64,000 nucleotides of DNA from Streptomyces yatensis. Lineage in GTDB: Bacteria; Actinomycetota; Actinomycetes; Streptomycetales; Streptomycetaceae. The stretch is from contig NZ_CP072941.1 of the NCBI RefSeq assembly GCF_018069625.1, forward strand, positions 2,542,001-2,606,000, written 5' to 3'. Position numbers and translations under genes: made by a program. Shown here in pieces: positions 42,994 through 51,320 of the stretch; position 1 is the first letter of the stretch, and each line of letters starts with the position of its first letter. The notes under the pieces were generated by a model. The model was not told the origin of the DNA. It did no database searches and worked only from the letters and a program-made list of their open reading frames with translations.

Positions 42994-44189
42994 GGCTGGA
43001 AGATCAGGTCGCCCTTCTCCGCGTCCGCGGCCGGAACGGTGGCCGTGGGCTGGTCGGGGTCCAGGGCGTCGTGCAGGGCGTTCGGGTCCATGCCGAAGTA
43101 GGCCGCGAGCGGGCGCAGCGTGGTGTCGCCTGCCAGATAGCCCTCGTAGAGACCACGGGCGGGGGTCAGCGGGAGGCGTCTGGCCTGGGCGGCGGCGACG
43201 CGCTTCTCATGGAGATCCGCGCGCTGGGCCAGCAGGTGGCACATCTCGGTGGTCACACCGCGCAGGCGGTTCCGGTCGTGGGGGGTGACCAGGCCGAGCT
43301 GGTGCAGACGGGCGGCGAGCGCGCTCGGAGAGACCTTGAATCGGACGACCAGAGCCCGGAAGGCGTCATCGGACACTCCGGAGCCGGCCGACTCGGGGCC
43401 CACTTCGGCATGGATCTCTGCCCGCGGCATCAGGAAGTTGGCCGCGAAGACATTGGCACGGACCTCCGTGTGGTCCTTCTGCCTGCCGGGCGCCAGATGG
43501 GTCTCGGTGCGCATCTCCTGTGCGTCCCGGGCCAGGATATGGCCGAGTTCATGGGCCAGGGTGAAGCGCTGCCGGGTCCACACCCCGGTGCGCGCCAGCA
43601 GCACCAGCCGGAAGTGATCGGTCTGCCAGGCTGCCCCGTCCAGGCCCTGCGGGAGATCCGTCTGTGCCACGTCGATCCCGAAGTGCTCTTCGAGGGCAAG
43701 GGCGAGATCGGAGGTCTCGCAAGCGGCCACCGACGTCACTTCGCGGGCGGACAGCGCCGTCAGGGCGTCCAGGGCCAGCGCTTCCCCCTGGTCGACATAC
43801 TGCTCCAGGTCCGCCCTGGGGCGGGGCAGGTCAGGGAGCGCACGGGATCGGCCCATCAGGTCGAGCACGTCATACGCGGTGGTGAACCGGTGGACGAGCT
43901 CCTTCAGGGCGAGGCCGGGTTCGGAGTCGGGTTCGGAGTCGGCGAAGGTACTGCTGGCGCGGGCCGCGAAGGCGGGACGCTGCGGCTCGCGACCGGTGAG
44001 CAGCCAGTCCACCGTGGTCCGGCCCAGCTCCGCGATGCGGGCCAGGTCGAGCGAGGTGAAACGGCGCCTGCCACTCAGTGACTTGGACAGCTTGTCGGGG
44101 GTGAGTCCGACGCGCTCCGCGAACGCGGCCTGCTGGAGGGAGACTGCGCTCATGACCTTGCGCACACGGTCGGTCACAGACTCGTTCAT
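42990..44189 (-). CDS. XRE regulator with ImmA/IrrE metallopeptidase domain
   Basis: 399 residues. Residues 1-65 form an XRE helix-turn-helix (SLQQAAFAERVGLTPDKLSKSLSGRRRFTSLDLARIAELG). Residues about 150-260 form an ImmA/IrrE zinc peptidase with HELGH at 213-217 and the third ligand Glu242 in TEVRANVFAANFLMP. In phage and ICE systems such proteins cleave a repressor. The gene is the first of a bicistron with a PIN-like protein. The ATG at 44189 has no ribosome site but lies seven bases after a -10-like TAGCCT, so the mRNA is probably leaderless. Confidence 0.9.
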   Translation of the reverse strand: MNESVTDRVRKVMSAVSLQQAAFAERVGLTPDKLSKSLSGRRRFTSLDLARIAELGRTTVDWLLTGREPQRPAFAARASSTFADSEPDSEPGLALKELVHRFTTAYDVLDLMGRSRALPDLPRPRADLEQYVDQGEALALDALTALSAREVTSVAACETSDLALALEEHFGIDVAQTDLPQGLDGAAWQTDHFRLVLLARTGVWTRQRFTLAHELGHILARDAQEMRTETHLAPGRQKDHTEVRANVFAANFLMPRAEIHAEVGPESAGSGVSDDAFRALVVRFKVSPSALAARLHQLGLVTPHDRNRLRGVTTEMCHLLAQRADLHEKRVAAAQARRLPLTPARGLYEGYLAGDTTLRPLAAYFGMDPNALHDALDPDQPTATVPAADAEKGDLIFQP

Positions 44190-44196
44190 AAGGACA

Positions 44197-44225
44197 AGGC
44201 TAACGAGGTCTTGCGAAAATCGCAA
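44197..44225 (-). promoter_or_regulatory. Leaderless promoter with operator over the -35 box
   Basis: On the minus strand TTGCGA (44225-44220), 17 bases and TAGCCT (44202-44197) form a promoter. A perfect 6-3-6 palindrome, TTGCGA AAA TCGCAA (44211-44225), covers the -35 box. Transcription should begin at or next to the ATG of the XRE-ImmA/IrrE gene. The placing suggests repression by its own XRE domain. Confidence 0.65.
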
Positions 44226-44271
44226 TCGATGAGCGGGCCCCTGGGGAAGCGGGGCCCGCTCATCGCTCACC

Positions 44272-46596
44272 TCAGTCCGGCAGTCCCCACGGTTTGGCGT
44301 CGCCGACGGCCGGGACGTCGCGCGGGGCCGGGTCCGGGCGGTGGCCCCGGGGCGTGATGAGGGCCGTCGCGTCGCGGCCGAGGGGGATCTCGATACGGCC
44401 GGGGCCGGTGGAGCGGTAGCGGAGGGGGCGGCCGCGGTGGTCGCGGACGTCGATCGGGCCGGGGATGCCGTGGTGCAGGACGAGCGGGGCACCGGCCTCG
44501 CTGTGGACGCGTATCCAGCGGGTGCGCCCGGCCGAGCGGTCGGCGTCCACGAGGAAGGCGCCCTGGGTGCGCAGGGACTGGACCGAGAGGTCGGGCCAGC
44601 GGCGGGAGACCGAGGGGAAGACCCGCAGGACGCCGTTGTGGCTCTGGACGGCCATCTCCAGGATCGACTGGGCCGCGGTCAGGGGGCTTTCGGTGGCGAG
44701 GTTGCCGCCCTCGACGTACATGGTGTTCGGGGTGATCCAGGCGTTCTTGATCAGGTTGCCGTCCGTGAGGAAGGTGAGGAAGTCCAGGGCCTCCTCGGGC
44801 CGTTCCATGCGCGAGGCCATCGAGGAGGCGACGGCGTAGCTGTAACCGGCCCACAGGCTGCGGTCCTCGACCCAGTGGTCGAAGGTGGTGCGCATGATGT
44901 CCCGGTCGGCCGGGCGGTCCCAGTCCAGCTCGTGCAGCGGGTAGAGCCAGAGCATATGGGAGAAGTGGCGGTGGGACTCGGTGAGCGGCTTCTCGGCACC
45001 GATCATGATGCCGGTGGCATCGCGGGGGTAGGCCACCAGGCGGTCGAGGATCTCGCGCCAGCGCCGGGCGCGGGGGTGGTCGGTGCGGAGGATGCGCAGG
45101 CAGTCCAGGAGGGTGGCGCAGCCCCAGCGGAGGAGGGAGAGGTCGTAGGTGCAGTCCTCGGCGTCCGCCCACTCCGGTGAGCGGGTCAGCGGCAGATGCA
45201 GTTTCCCGTCGCCGCCCTCGTGGAGGAAGTGGTCGTAGAAGTTCACCGCCTTGGCGAGGATCGGGAAGAGGACGTCGCGCACGATGCGGATGTCCATGGT
45301 GTGGCGGTAGCTGAGCCAGACGTTGTGCATGGCCCAGATGAGATTGCCGTTGTTGTCGGTCTTGGTGGCGGTGCCGGGGATGCCGACGGTCTTGTCGCCG
45401 GGGCGCAGCAGCCAGTCGGAGGGGTGGGCGAGGGCGTAGGTGTCGCCGTCGCGGTACTCCGGCGGGACGGACAGCGGCAGATTCTTCTCGAACTCCTTGA
45501 AGGTGGAGGTGACGGAGTCGAGTTCGAGGTGGTTGGAGCCCTGGACCAGCCAGGTGGCGATCTGGACGTTGAGGTTCCACCAGACCGCGGTCCAGCTGCC
45601 GCCGGTCTCCGGGTACCACGGCCCCCATTCGGACATCGAGGGACCGTCGGCGCGGGTGGCGCAGGCGACCTTGTAGAGCTGGATCCAGTAGAAGCTCTGC
45701 AGCCGTTTGTCGGGTACGGAGACCAGGCTGTGCCGGTAGAAGCGCTGCCACCAGGCGCGGTGGGAGCGCACCAGGTCGTCGGGGTCGGTGGCCAGGGTCC
45801 GGGCCACCTCGGCGACGGCCAGACGGGTGGTGTGCGACAGGTCCTCGGGGTGGCGGTAGACGATATGGGCGGCCAGCAGCCTGCCGGTGCCCACGCGCCG
45901 TTCCCGCCAGGCGGTGGTCCAGCCGCCGCCGGCGATCAGCGGCTGTTCGACGTAGTGGGTGGCGCCCGTGGAGCCGGTGCGGGGGTCGGGGTTGCCGGTG
46001 TAGTCGGCGGGCTTGTCCTTGGTCCGGGGTGAGGCCGCGGGCAGCCAGGTGAACGACCAGGCCGCGGCCTCCTCACCGGCGCTGGGCCGGGTGGAGATCA
46101 GCAGCGCGCTACGGGCGTTGTGCACCAGCATCGTGAAGCGGACGCTGCCCCGGGTGGTGGTGATGGTGCCGCGCAGCTCGGCGTCCCAGATGTCCAGGGT
46201 CCAGTCGACACCCGTCACCTCTCCGGCGAGGGTGAGGTCGAAGTGGCCGATGGGCAGGCGGGAGAAGCCGTACGGAGCGCGCCACTGGGGGCGCTGGTCC
46301 TGCACCTGGGTGTGGCTGAGCATGACCTTCACGGAGCCCGGCGTCTCACCCTTGTACACCACCGCGCCGAGCAGGCCGTTGGCCAGGAAGGGGCCGTCCT
46401 TCCAGTCGCCGGGCATCCGCCGCCACCGCGGGGCGGCGGCCCTGACCATCCGTTCGGGCAGGGCCGCCGCTCCGTCGGACACTTGGGGAGCGGCCCAGGC
46501 GGTGCCCGATCCGGCCAGCCAGCCGCCAGCGCCGACCGCGGCGGCCGTGCCGATCACACCTCTGCGAGAGATCCCGTTCCCTGTTGGCGCGGTCAC
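44272..46596 (-). CDS. Tat-exported GH95-like glycoside hydrolase
   Basis: About 774 residues from GTG 46596 (GGGAGG seven bases upstream; an in-frame ATG at 46611 lacks a site). A twin-arginine signal (ISRRGVIGTAAAVGAGGWLAG) is followed by an N-terminal beta-sandwich (ANGLLGAVVYKGETPGSVKVMLSHTQV) and a long alpha-barrel region with SPEWADAEDCTYDLSLLRWG and ESHRHFSHMLWLYPLHELD. The order and HRHFSHML-type motif match GH95 (alpha-L-fucosidase and relatives). The sugar it removes is unknown. It is a single gene. Confidence 0.75.
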   Translation of the reverse strand: MTAPTGNGISRRGVIGTAAAVGAGGWLAGSGTAWAAPQVSDGAAALPERMVRAAAPRWRRMPGDWKDGPFLANGLLGAVVYKGETPGSVKVMLSHTQVQDQRPQWRAPYGFSRLPIGHFDLTLAGEVTGVDWTLDIWDAELRGTITTTRGSVRFTMLVHNARSALLISTRPSAGEEAAAWSFTWLPAASPRTKDKPADYTGNPDPRTGSTGATHYVEQPLIAGGGWTTAWRERRVGTGRLLAAHIVYRHPEDLSHTTRLAVAEVARTLATDPDDLVRSHRAWWQRFYRHSLVSVPDKRLQSFYWIQLYKVACATRADGPSMSEWGPWYPETGGSWTAVWWNLNVQIATWLVQGSNHLELDSVTSTFKEFEKNLPLSVPPEYRDGDTYALAHPSDWLLRPGDKTVGIPGTATKTDNNGNLIWAMHNVWLSYRHTMDIRIVRDVLFPILAKAVNFYDHFLHEGGDGKLHLPLTRSPEWADAEDCTYDLSLLRWGCATLLDCLRILRTDHPRARRWREILDRLVAYPRDATGIMIGAEKPLTESHRHFSHMLWLYPLHELDWDRPADRDIMRTTFDHWVEDRSLWAGYSYAVASSMASRMERPEEALDFLTFLTDGNLIKNAWITPNTMYVEGGNLATESPLTAAQSILEMAVQSHNGVLRVFPSVSRRWPDLSVQSLRTQGAFLVDADRSAGRTRWIRVHSEAGAPLVLHHGIPGPIDVRDHRGRPLRYRSTGPGRIEIPLGRDATALITPRGHRPDPAPRDVPAVGDAKPWGLPD

Positions 46597-46779
46597 GTAT
46601 GTGCCTCCCATATCCGGTGGTGAACTACCGGCATGGTGCAGGGCACATGGGCACCTGGGAATACCTCCGACGTATAGAAATTCAGCGCGCTAGGTATTCG
46701 CAGGTGAGGCGGGCCAAGCTCCACACATTGAGCCGTCGAGGGCCGGAGTGAGCCGATGTCTCGCCAGCGGCGGTCGCGG

Positions 46780-47253
46780 TCATAGCTCGGCGAGCTCCGC
46801 CCGCAGCCGTACCGTCTCCGCCGGATCCCAGCCGTCCTGCGGCACCGACGACAACAGCAGCCGGGTGTACGGATCGGCCGGGGTGTCCAGCACCCGGGTC
46901 GTCGGACCCGTCTCGACCGCACGGCCACGCCGCATCACCAGCGGGTGCCTGGGGTCGGCGAACAGCCCGTGGGCGGGCTGGTGTTCCACCACGCGCCCCG
47001 CGTACATCACGTACGCGCGGTCGCAGTAGTGCCGCCGCGAGCGGCAGATCGCGGGTGATGAAGAGCGTGCCGAGGCCGCTGCCGTCCCGCCGCCGCTCCT
47101 CCTGGATGCCGCGCAGCAGGGCCAGGACCTCCGCCTGGGTGGTCGCGTCCATCGCGCTCGTCGCCTCGTCGGCGAGGAGGAGGTCGGGCCGGTGGACAGG
47201 GCGGCGGCGATCACGACCCGCTGCAGCATGCCGCCGGACAGCTCTTCGACCAC
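46780..47253 (-). pseudogene. Two-cassette ABC transporter ATPase, collapsed and frameshifted
   Basis: Segments of a peptide-type ABC ATPase occur in two frames. ELSGGMLQRVVIAAALSTG is in one. PDLLLADEATSAMDATTQAEV to GTLFITRDLPLAAAL is in the next. CDRAYVMYAGRVVEHQPAHGLFADPRHPL is back in the first, so single-base shifts lie near 47190 and 47032. The text then jumps to VMRRGRAVETGPTTRVLDTPADPYTRLLL, which belongs to the end of a second cassette. Walker A is missing. It looks like a fused two-cassette gene that lost the middle by recombination. Confidence 0.72.
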
Positions 47254-47475
47254 CCCCGCAGGGCCGCCGCCGGCGGGGCCTGACGCTGCGGACGGGTGCG
47301 GTCACGGCCGCGTGCGCGGGTGGCCGCCGACAGCGTCGCGTCAAGACCGCCCGTCCTCGCGTCAGCGTCGCGTCAGGGACCGGCGCCCGCCACGGGGCGC
47401 GGGACTTACCGTCCTGTCCGGGCCCCGGTCCGCCGACCGGTCCGGAGCCTTCCCCGCTCCCCCTGGAGGCACGTC
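47254..47475. other. Non-coding gap with short GCGTC repeats
   Basis: About 220 bases lie between the broken ABC gene and the SAV_915-type gene. Repeats of GCGTCGCGTCA occur around 47330-47375. The promoter of the following gene should lie near 47400-47450. No gene is supported. Confidence 0.4.
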
Positions 47476-47889
47476 ATGACCAACCGTCTGTACGGAGACG
47501 ACCCCGAGCCCGACGAACCCGTCCCGGCCGGACGCGTCCTGTACGTCCCCGTCCGGCCGGGGCCCGCCGGCTGCGCCGTGCGCGTCTTCCGTACCCCCCA
47601 TGGCGGCCGTACCGCTGTCGGCTTCTCCACCCGGCGGCAGCTGACCGCCGTCCTCGGCACCCGGCAGCCGTGGATCCGGCTCGGCGAACCGGCGCTGCGC
47701 GCCCTCACCGAGCCGCTCGGCGCCACCTCGCTCACCGTGGACCCGCGGCTCGCGGTCCGCGATGTGGCACCCCCGGCGCCGGAGCGCCGCGACGGCACCA
47801 GGCTCGTACGGCGCCCGCGGACCGTCGGCGCCCTGCGGGTGGCGGGGGCCGCGGCCCTCGTCGGGTTCCTCGGCGGGTGGCTCGGTTGA
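47476..47889 (+). CDS. SAV_915-like family protein
   Basis: 137 residues from ATG 47476 with GGAGG upstream. The core (LYVPVRPGPAGCAVRVFRTPHGGRTAVGFSTRRQLTAVLG, and QPWIRLGEPALRALTEPLGATSLTVDPRL) matches a small Streptomyces family known from SAV_915 of S. avermitilis; function unknown. A C-terminal hydrophobic tail (RVAGAAALVGFLGGWLG) may attach it to the membrane. It ends where a truncated DUF2975 gene ends on the other strand. Confidence 0.72.
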   Translation: MTNRLYGDDPEPDEPVPAGRVLYVPVRPGPAGCAVRVFRTPHGGRTAVGFSTRRQLTAVLGTRQPWIRLGEPALRALTEPLGATSLTVDPRLAVRDVAPPAPERRDGTRLVRRPRTVGALRVAGAAALVGFLGGWLG

Positions 47890-47968
47890 GGACGATCTGG
47901 CCGAAGAGGCCGGCCAGGATCGCTGCGACGATTCCGGCCCGGAGTGCGACGATGAAGAGTCGGTGCAT
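47888..47968 (-). pseudogene. DUF2975 membrane protein, N-terminal stump
   Basis: Twenty-six residues (MHRLFIVALRAGIVAAILAG then LFGQIV) match the start of DUF2975 membrane proteins, which normally have about 150-190 residues and pair with an XRE regulator. Homology ends at about 47890, at the last codon of the convergent SAV_915-like gene; the frame then runs antisense through it. The rest of the gene and its XRE partner are gone. Confidence 0.65.
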
Positions 47969-47973
47969 GTATC

Positions 47974-48001
47974 GACTATCGATTGGTTTCGATCGATAGT
48001 C
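47974..48001. promoter_or_regulatory. 10-8-10 palindrome upstream of the DUF2975 stump
   Basis: GACTATCGAT and ATCGATAGTC flank eight bases, a perfect inverted repeat five bases before the DUF2975 start codon. It is AT-rich for this genome and looks like the operator of the lost DUF2975/XRE unit. It may be a relic. Confidence 0.6.
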
Positions 48002-48109
48002 AATCGAAGCCCGGCAGTGCGCACCGCGAAGTTCTCCGGGAAGGAGTGAGCGGGAAACTCGGCGACGGTGTCCGGGGGTGCGGATTCCGTGGTCGTCCCT
48101 TCTGCCGGA

Positions 48110-48682
48110 TCACTGGTCAAGGCCGACCGCGTTCGACGGCACGTCGAAGGCGGCGAGGGTCAGCGCCACACCGGTGAACCAGCCCATCAGCACGGTGACA
48201 TCGACGATGCCCTCCTCCCCGATCGCCTCCTTGGCCCGGCGGTACAGCCCGACCGGAATGACGCGCGGCCCCACCAGGGAGGACGCGAGTTCGTACACGA
48301 GCTGCTGCCGTGGCTCCTCGAAGGAGGTGGGGAGCCCGGCGATCAGGGCCTCCACCTTCCGCGGGTCGAGACCGCCCAGCGCCACGCCGATCTTCTCGTG
48401 CTCATAGGAGGCGTAGGCCGAGAGCCAGTGGCCGGTGACGACGTTCGTGACGATCTCTATCTCGGCCTTGGACAGCGACGAGTCCGTCTGGAAGTACGCA
48501 CCGGTCGGAACGATCGCCGTCAGCAGCTTGGGGTTGGCCAGCCAGATCTTGTGCGGGCCGGGCACCAGGCCGCGCAGTCGCCGCGTGTATTCATACGCGT
48601 CGCGCATCTCCGGTGGCATGGCGTCGACCGGCGTTTCCACATAGCGGCCGAACGTCCCGAAGTCCTCGGGATCCTCGAACAT
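48110..48682 (-). CDS. Carboxymuconolactone decarboxylase family protein
   Basis: 190 residues from ATG 48682 (AAGGAGGAG upstream). It has the AhpD/CMD helical fold: PPEMRDAYEYTRRLRGLVPGPHKIWLANPKLL, then LSKAEIEIVTNVVTGHWLSAYASYEHEKIGVALGG with the family's His-x3-Glu/Lys-Ile-Gly part. The redox CxxC of true AhpD is absent, so it is nearer the decarboxylase branch. It follows the TPP-enzyme gene on the same strand and may share its pathway. Confidence 0.87.
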   Translation of the reverse strand: MFEDPEDFGTFGRYVETPVDAMPPEMRDAYEYTRRLRGLVPGPHKIWLANPKLLTAIVPTGAYFQTDSSLSKAEIEIVTNVVTGHWLSAYASYEHEKIGVALGGLDPRKVEALIAGLPTSFEEPRQQLVYELASSLVGPRVIPVGLYRRAKEAIGEEGIVDVTVLMGWFTGVALTLAAFDVPSNAVGLDQ

Positions 48683-48703
48683 GGGGCTCTCTCCTCCTTG
48701 CGA

Positions 48704-48736
48704 AGCTCTGGGGCAGCTCTGGGGCAGCTCTGGGGC
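48704..48736. repeat. Three perfect 11-bp tandem repeats
   Basis: AGCTCTGGGGC occurs three times without gaps, 22-54 bases upstream of the CMD-family start and just downstream of the TPP-enzyme gene on the minus strand. It may tune translation or transcript stability between the two genes; no function is proven. Confidence 0.95.
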
Positions 48737-48763
48737 CGGGCTTGCGCACCGCCCGCCGTGCGG

Positions 48764-50470
48764 TCAGACGTCCCGGTGCAGCCGGGTGTCGAATGAGGTG
48801 ACCGGGGCGATCCGTTCCTTGCTGACGACAACGTCGATCAACGCCGGGCGGTCACCGGCGATCGCCTTCTCCAGGGCGGCGCGGAAGCCGTCCGCCGAGT
48901 CGGCGCGCGCCGCGAACATCCCGTACGCGGCCGCCACCTTGGCGTGGTCGACGTCGATGAAGTCGCAGACCTCTGCCACGGCGTCGCCGCCGAGGCCGTG
49001 CTTGAACCCGACGTGTTCGTAGGCGAGGCTCGCGTTGTTCAGGACGATGGTCACCGCGGGAATGTCCAGCCGGATCGCGGTCTCCAGGTCTCCGACGTTG
49101 TAGCCGAAGCCACCGTCGCCCACGAGCGCGAACGCGCGCCGCCCCTCCCCCGCGGCGAGTTGCGCCCCGAGGACCGCCGGGAACGCCCAGCCGAGTGTGC
49201 CGGCGGCGCGCAGGAACGTCCGGCCGGGCGCATGGACGGGAAACAGCGCGCCACCCCAGGCCCCCATGAAGCCCGTGTCCGCGACGAGCAGATCGCGGTC
49301 ATCCGCCAGCTCGCGCAGGATCGCCACGACGGCTTCGGGCCGTACGTGCCCGGTGGCAGGGCGGTGGGCGACGGCCCGGAACGCCTCCCGCCAGGCCGCG
49401 CACCTGCTCCGTACCGAGGTGCGCCAGGTGTGGTGAGCGCGATTGCCCGACTCCGGGGGCAGCGCCGCGGCGAGGGCGCGGCACAGCTCGCCCGCGTCGG
49501 CCACCACGCCCCGCTCGACCGTGCGGGTCCGGCCGATGTGCTCGGCCGTCACGTCGACGTGGACCACCTCGGCGCCCGCCGACGGCAAGGTGTAGGTGTC
49601 GGTCGCGAGGCCGCCGAGATCGGTGCCGATCGCCAGGACGAAGTCGGCCTCGCGCGCGATCTCGTTCGCCACCGTGCTCGAGTAGCGTCCCGCCACGCCG
49701 ACCGACAGCGGATGGTTCTCGGCGATCGCCCCCTTCCCGCCCATGGTCGTCAGGACCGGAACGCCCGCGGTTTCCGCGAGCCGGGTGAGGTCCGTGGCGG
49801 CGTCGGCGATCAGAACCCCGTTACCGGCCAGGAGTACCGGTCGCAGACTCCGGGCGAGCCGGTCGGCGATGTCGGCCACGGCGCCGGCCGAGGGCGCCGG
49901 GGGCGTCGGGCCGGAGACCGGAACGGAGCCGGTGTCGGTGTGCTTCGGTGCGGCTTCCGCGGCGAGGAGGTCGCACGGGATGTCGATGTGCACCGGGCCC
50001 GGGGCTCCCGCGCCCGCGATACGGACCGCCTGGGCGGTCAGCTCCCCGGCGCGATCGGCGCGGGTGACGCGCGCCTGCCACTTCGTCACCGGCTGGAAGA
50101 GGGGCGGCTGGTCGAGTTCCTGATACTCGAATCTGTACTCGACCCGCGTCGAGACGGTGCTGGTGAGCGCCACGAGCGGACTGTGGGCCCACCGGGCGTC
50201 CGCGAGCGCGGCGGCGACGTTGGCCGCTCCCGGCCCCCACTGCCCGTAGACGACGGCCGGCCTGCCGGTGACGCGGGCGTACGCGTCGGCCATCACCACG
50301 GAGGCGGCCTCGCTGCGGGCGAGACACATCTCGATGCCGTGATCGCGCAGGGCGCGCCAGAGCCACAGATCACCCCCGGTGATCAGGAAGACCCGGTCGA
50401 CGCCGTTGTCCTTCAGCGCGCGAGCGACGTCGTGCGCAACCCGGGGTGCCGGTTCATCAGCTATCGCCAC
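48764..50470 (-). CDS. Thiamine pyrophosphate enzyme (acetolactate synthase-like)
   Basis: 568 residues from GTG 50470 (GAGGAG seven bases upstream). The three TPP-family domains are present. The N-terminal PYR domain has the catalytic Glu (CLARSEAASVVMADAYAR) and VYGQWGPGAANVAAAL. The central domain contains PVLLAGNGVLI. The C-terminal PP domain has GDGGFGYNVGDLETAI and NNASLAYEH. It resembles acetolactate synthase or benzoylformate decarboxylase relatives; the substrate is open. A divergent TetR gene begins 166 bases away. Confidence 0.88.
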   Translation of the reverse strand: MAIADEPAPRVAHDVARALKDNGVDRVFLITGGDLWLWRALRDHGIEMCLARSEAASVVMADAYARVTGRPAVVYGQWGPGAANVAAALADARWAHSPLVALTSTVSTRVEYRFEYQELDQPPLFQPVTKWQARVTRADRAGELTAQAVRIAGAGAPGPVHIDIPCDLLAAEAAPKHTDTGSVPVSGPTPPAPSAGAVADIADRLARSLRPVLLAGNGVLIADAATDLTRLAETAGVPVLTTMGGKGAIAENHPLSVGVAGRYSSTVANEIAREADFVLAIGTDLGGLATDTYTLPSAGAEVVHVDVTAEHIGRTRTVERGVVADAGELCRALAAALPPESGNRAHHTWRTSVRSRCAAWREAFRAVAHRPATGHVRPEAVVAILRELADDRDLLVADTGFMGAWGGALFPVHAPGRTFLRAAGTLGWAFPAVLGAQLAAGEGRRAFALVGDGGFGYNVGDLETAIRLDIPAVTIVLNNASLAYEHVGFKHGLGGDAVAEVCDFIDVDHAKVAAAYGMFAARADSADGFRAALEKAIAGDRPALIDVVVSKERIAPVTSFDTRLHRDV

Positions 50471-50543
50471 AAGCGTTCTCCTCATCCATCGGCGGCGGGC
50501 GCGACGAGTCCGTCGGCGGCGCCGGGCCACAGGGATAATAAAA

Positions 50544-50615
50544 CGAATGACCGTTCTCTTATTTCTTCGACCCTGCCGCCCCGGGGGACGCACTGTCAAG
50601 GAGAACGATCGATCG
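50544..50615. promoter_or_regulatory. Two related inverted sites in the TPP enzyme/TetR divergent region
   Basis: GAGAACGGTCATTCG (minus strand, 50558-50544) and GAGAACGATCGATCG (plus strand, 50601-50615) agree at 12 of 15 positions and face opposite ways. They may be paired sites for the TetR protein encoded next to them. A -10-like TAGCCT at 50625-50630 sits six bases before that gene's ATG. Confidence 0.4.
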
Positions 50616-50636
50616 ATTTTGATGTAGCCTGGCGTC

Positions 50637-51266
50637 ATGCCGAAGGTGAGCCAGGAGTACCTCGACGCCCGCAGGACGGAGATCCTGGCGGCGGCGCGGC
50701 GTTGCTTTGTCCGGGACGGCTTCCACGAGACGTCGATGCAGGATCTGCTCGCCGAGGCGGGGATGTCCTCGGGGTCGGTCTACCGGTATTTCTCCAGCAA
50801 GCAGGACATGATCGTCGCGATCGCCGAGGAGAACCTGGCCGAGGTGGTCCGCGAGGCCCGCCGGCAGGCCGAGCGCAGGCCGCCCGTCGGGCTCGGCGAA
50901 GCGGTCGCCGATCTCTTCGAGGTCATCAGGGCCAAGCACGCGGAGAACGGCTTCGCCGCCATCGCGCTGCTGACCTGGTCCGAATCCCTGCGCAACCCGC
51001 GGCTCGCCGAGCGGCTCACCACCGCGCTCACCGAGGCGACGGCCGACCTGGCCACCCTCGTACGGGAGCATCAGGACGTCAGCCAACTGCCGCCGGACGT
51101 GGCGGCGGACTCCCTCGCCCAGCTGATCACCTCCACGGTGCCCGGCTACATCCTCCAACTCGCCACCCTCGGCCCCGACGCGGTCGACGGCCTGCCCGCC
51201 GCCGCCCGGGCGCTGTGGCCGACCCCCGGCACCCCAGCGGCCGCCAAGGGTTCGCCGCGATCCTGA
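50637..51266 (+). CDS. TetR family transcriptional regulator
   Basis: 209 residues. The N-terminal HTH is RTEILAAARRCFVRDGFHETSMQDLLAEAGMSSGSVYRYFSSKQDMIVAIAEE. The C-terminal ligand domain is of unknown specificity. It is divergent from the TPP enzyme and probably represses it. It ends 54 bases before a second TetR gene. Confidence 0.9.
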   Translation: MPKVSQEYLDARRTEILAAARRCFVRDGFHETSMQDLLAEAGMSSGSVYRYFSSKQDMIVAIAEENLAEVVREARRQAERRPPVGLGEAVADLFEVIRAKHAENGFAAIALLTWSESLRNPRLAERLTTALTEATADLATLVREHQDVSQLPPDVAADSLAQLITSTVPGYILQLATLGPDAVDGLPAAARALWPTPGTPAAAKGSPRS

Positions 51267-51287
51267 CCCGGAACCTCGCTCAGTAGG

Positions 51288-51305
51288 CTGGACCAGCCAG
51301 TCCAG
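51288..51305. promoter_or_regulatory. TetR operator site 1
   Basis: CTGGAC CAGCCA GTCCAG is an inverted repeat just 16 bases upstream of the second TetR gene. Its core on the minus strand, TGGACTGGCTGGTCCA, agrees with the palindrome at 51970-51985 at both half sites. Position suggests autorepression. Confidence 0.65.
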
Positions 51306-51320
51306 TCGAGAGGGGACGTC

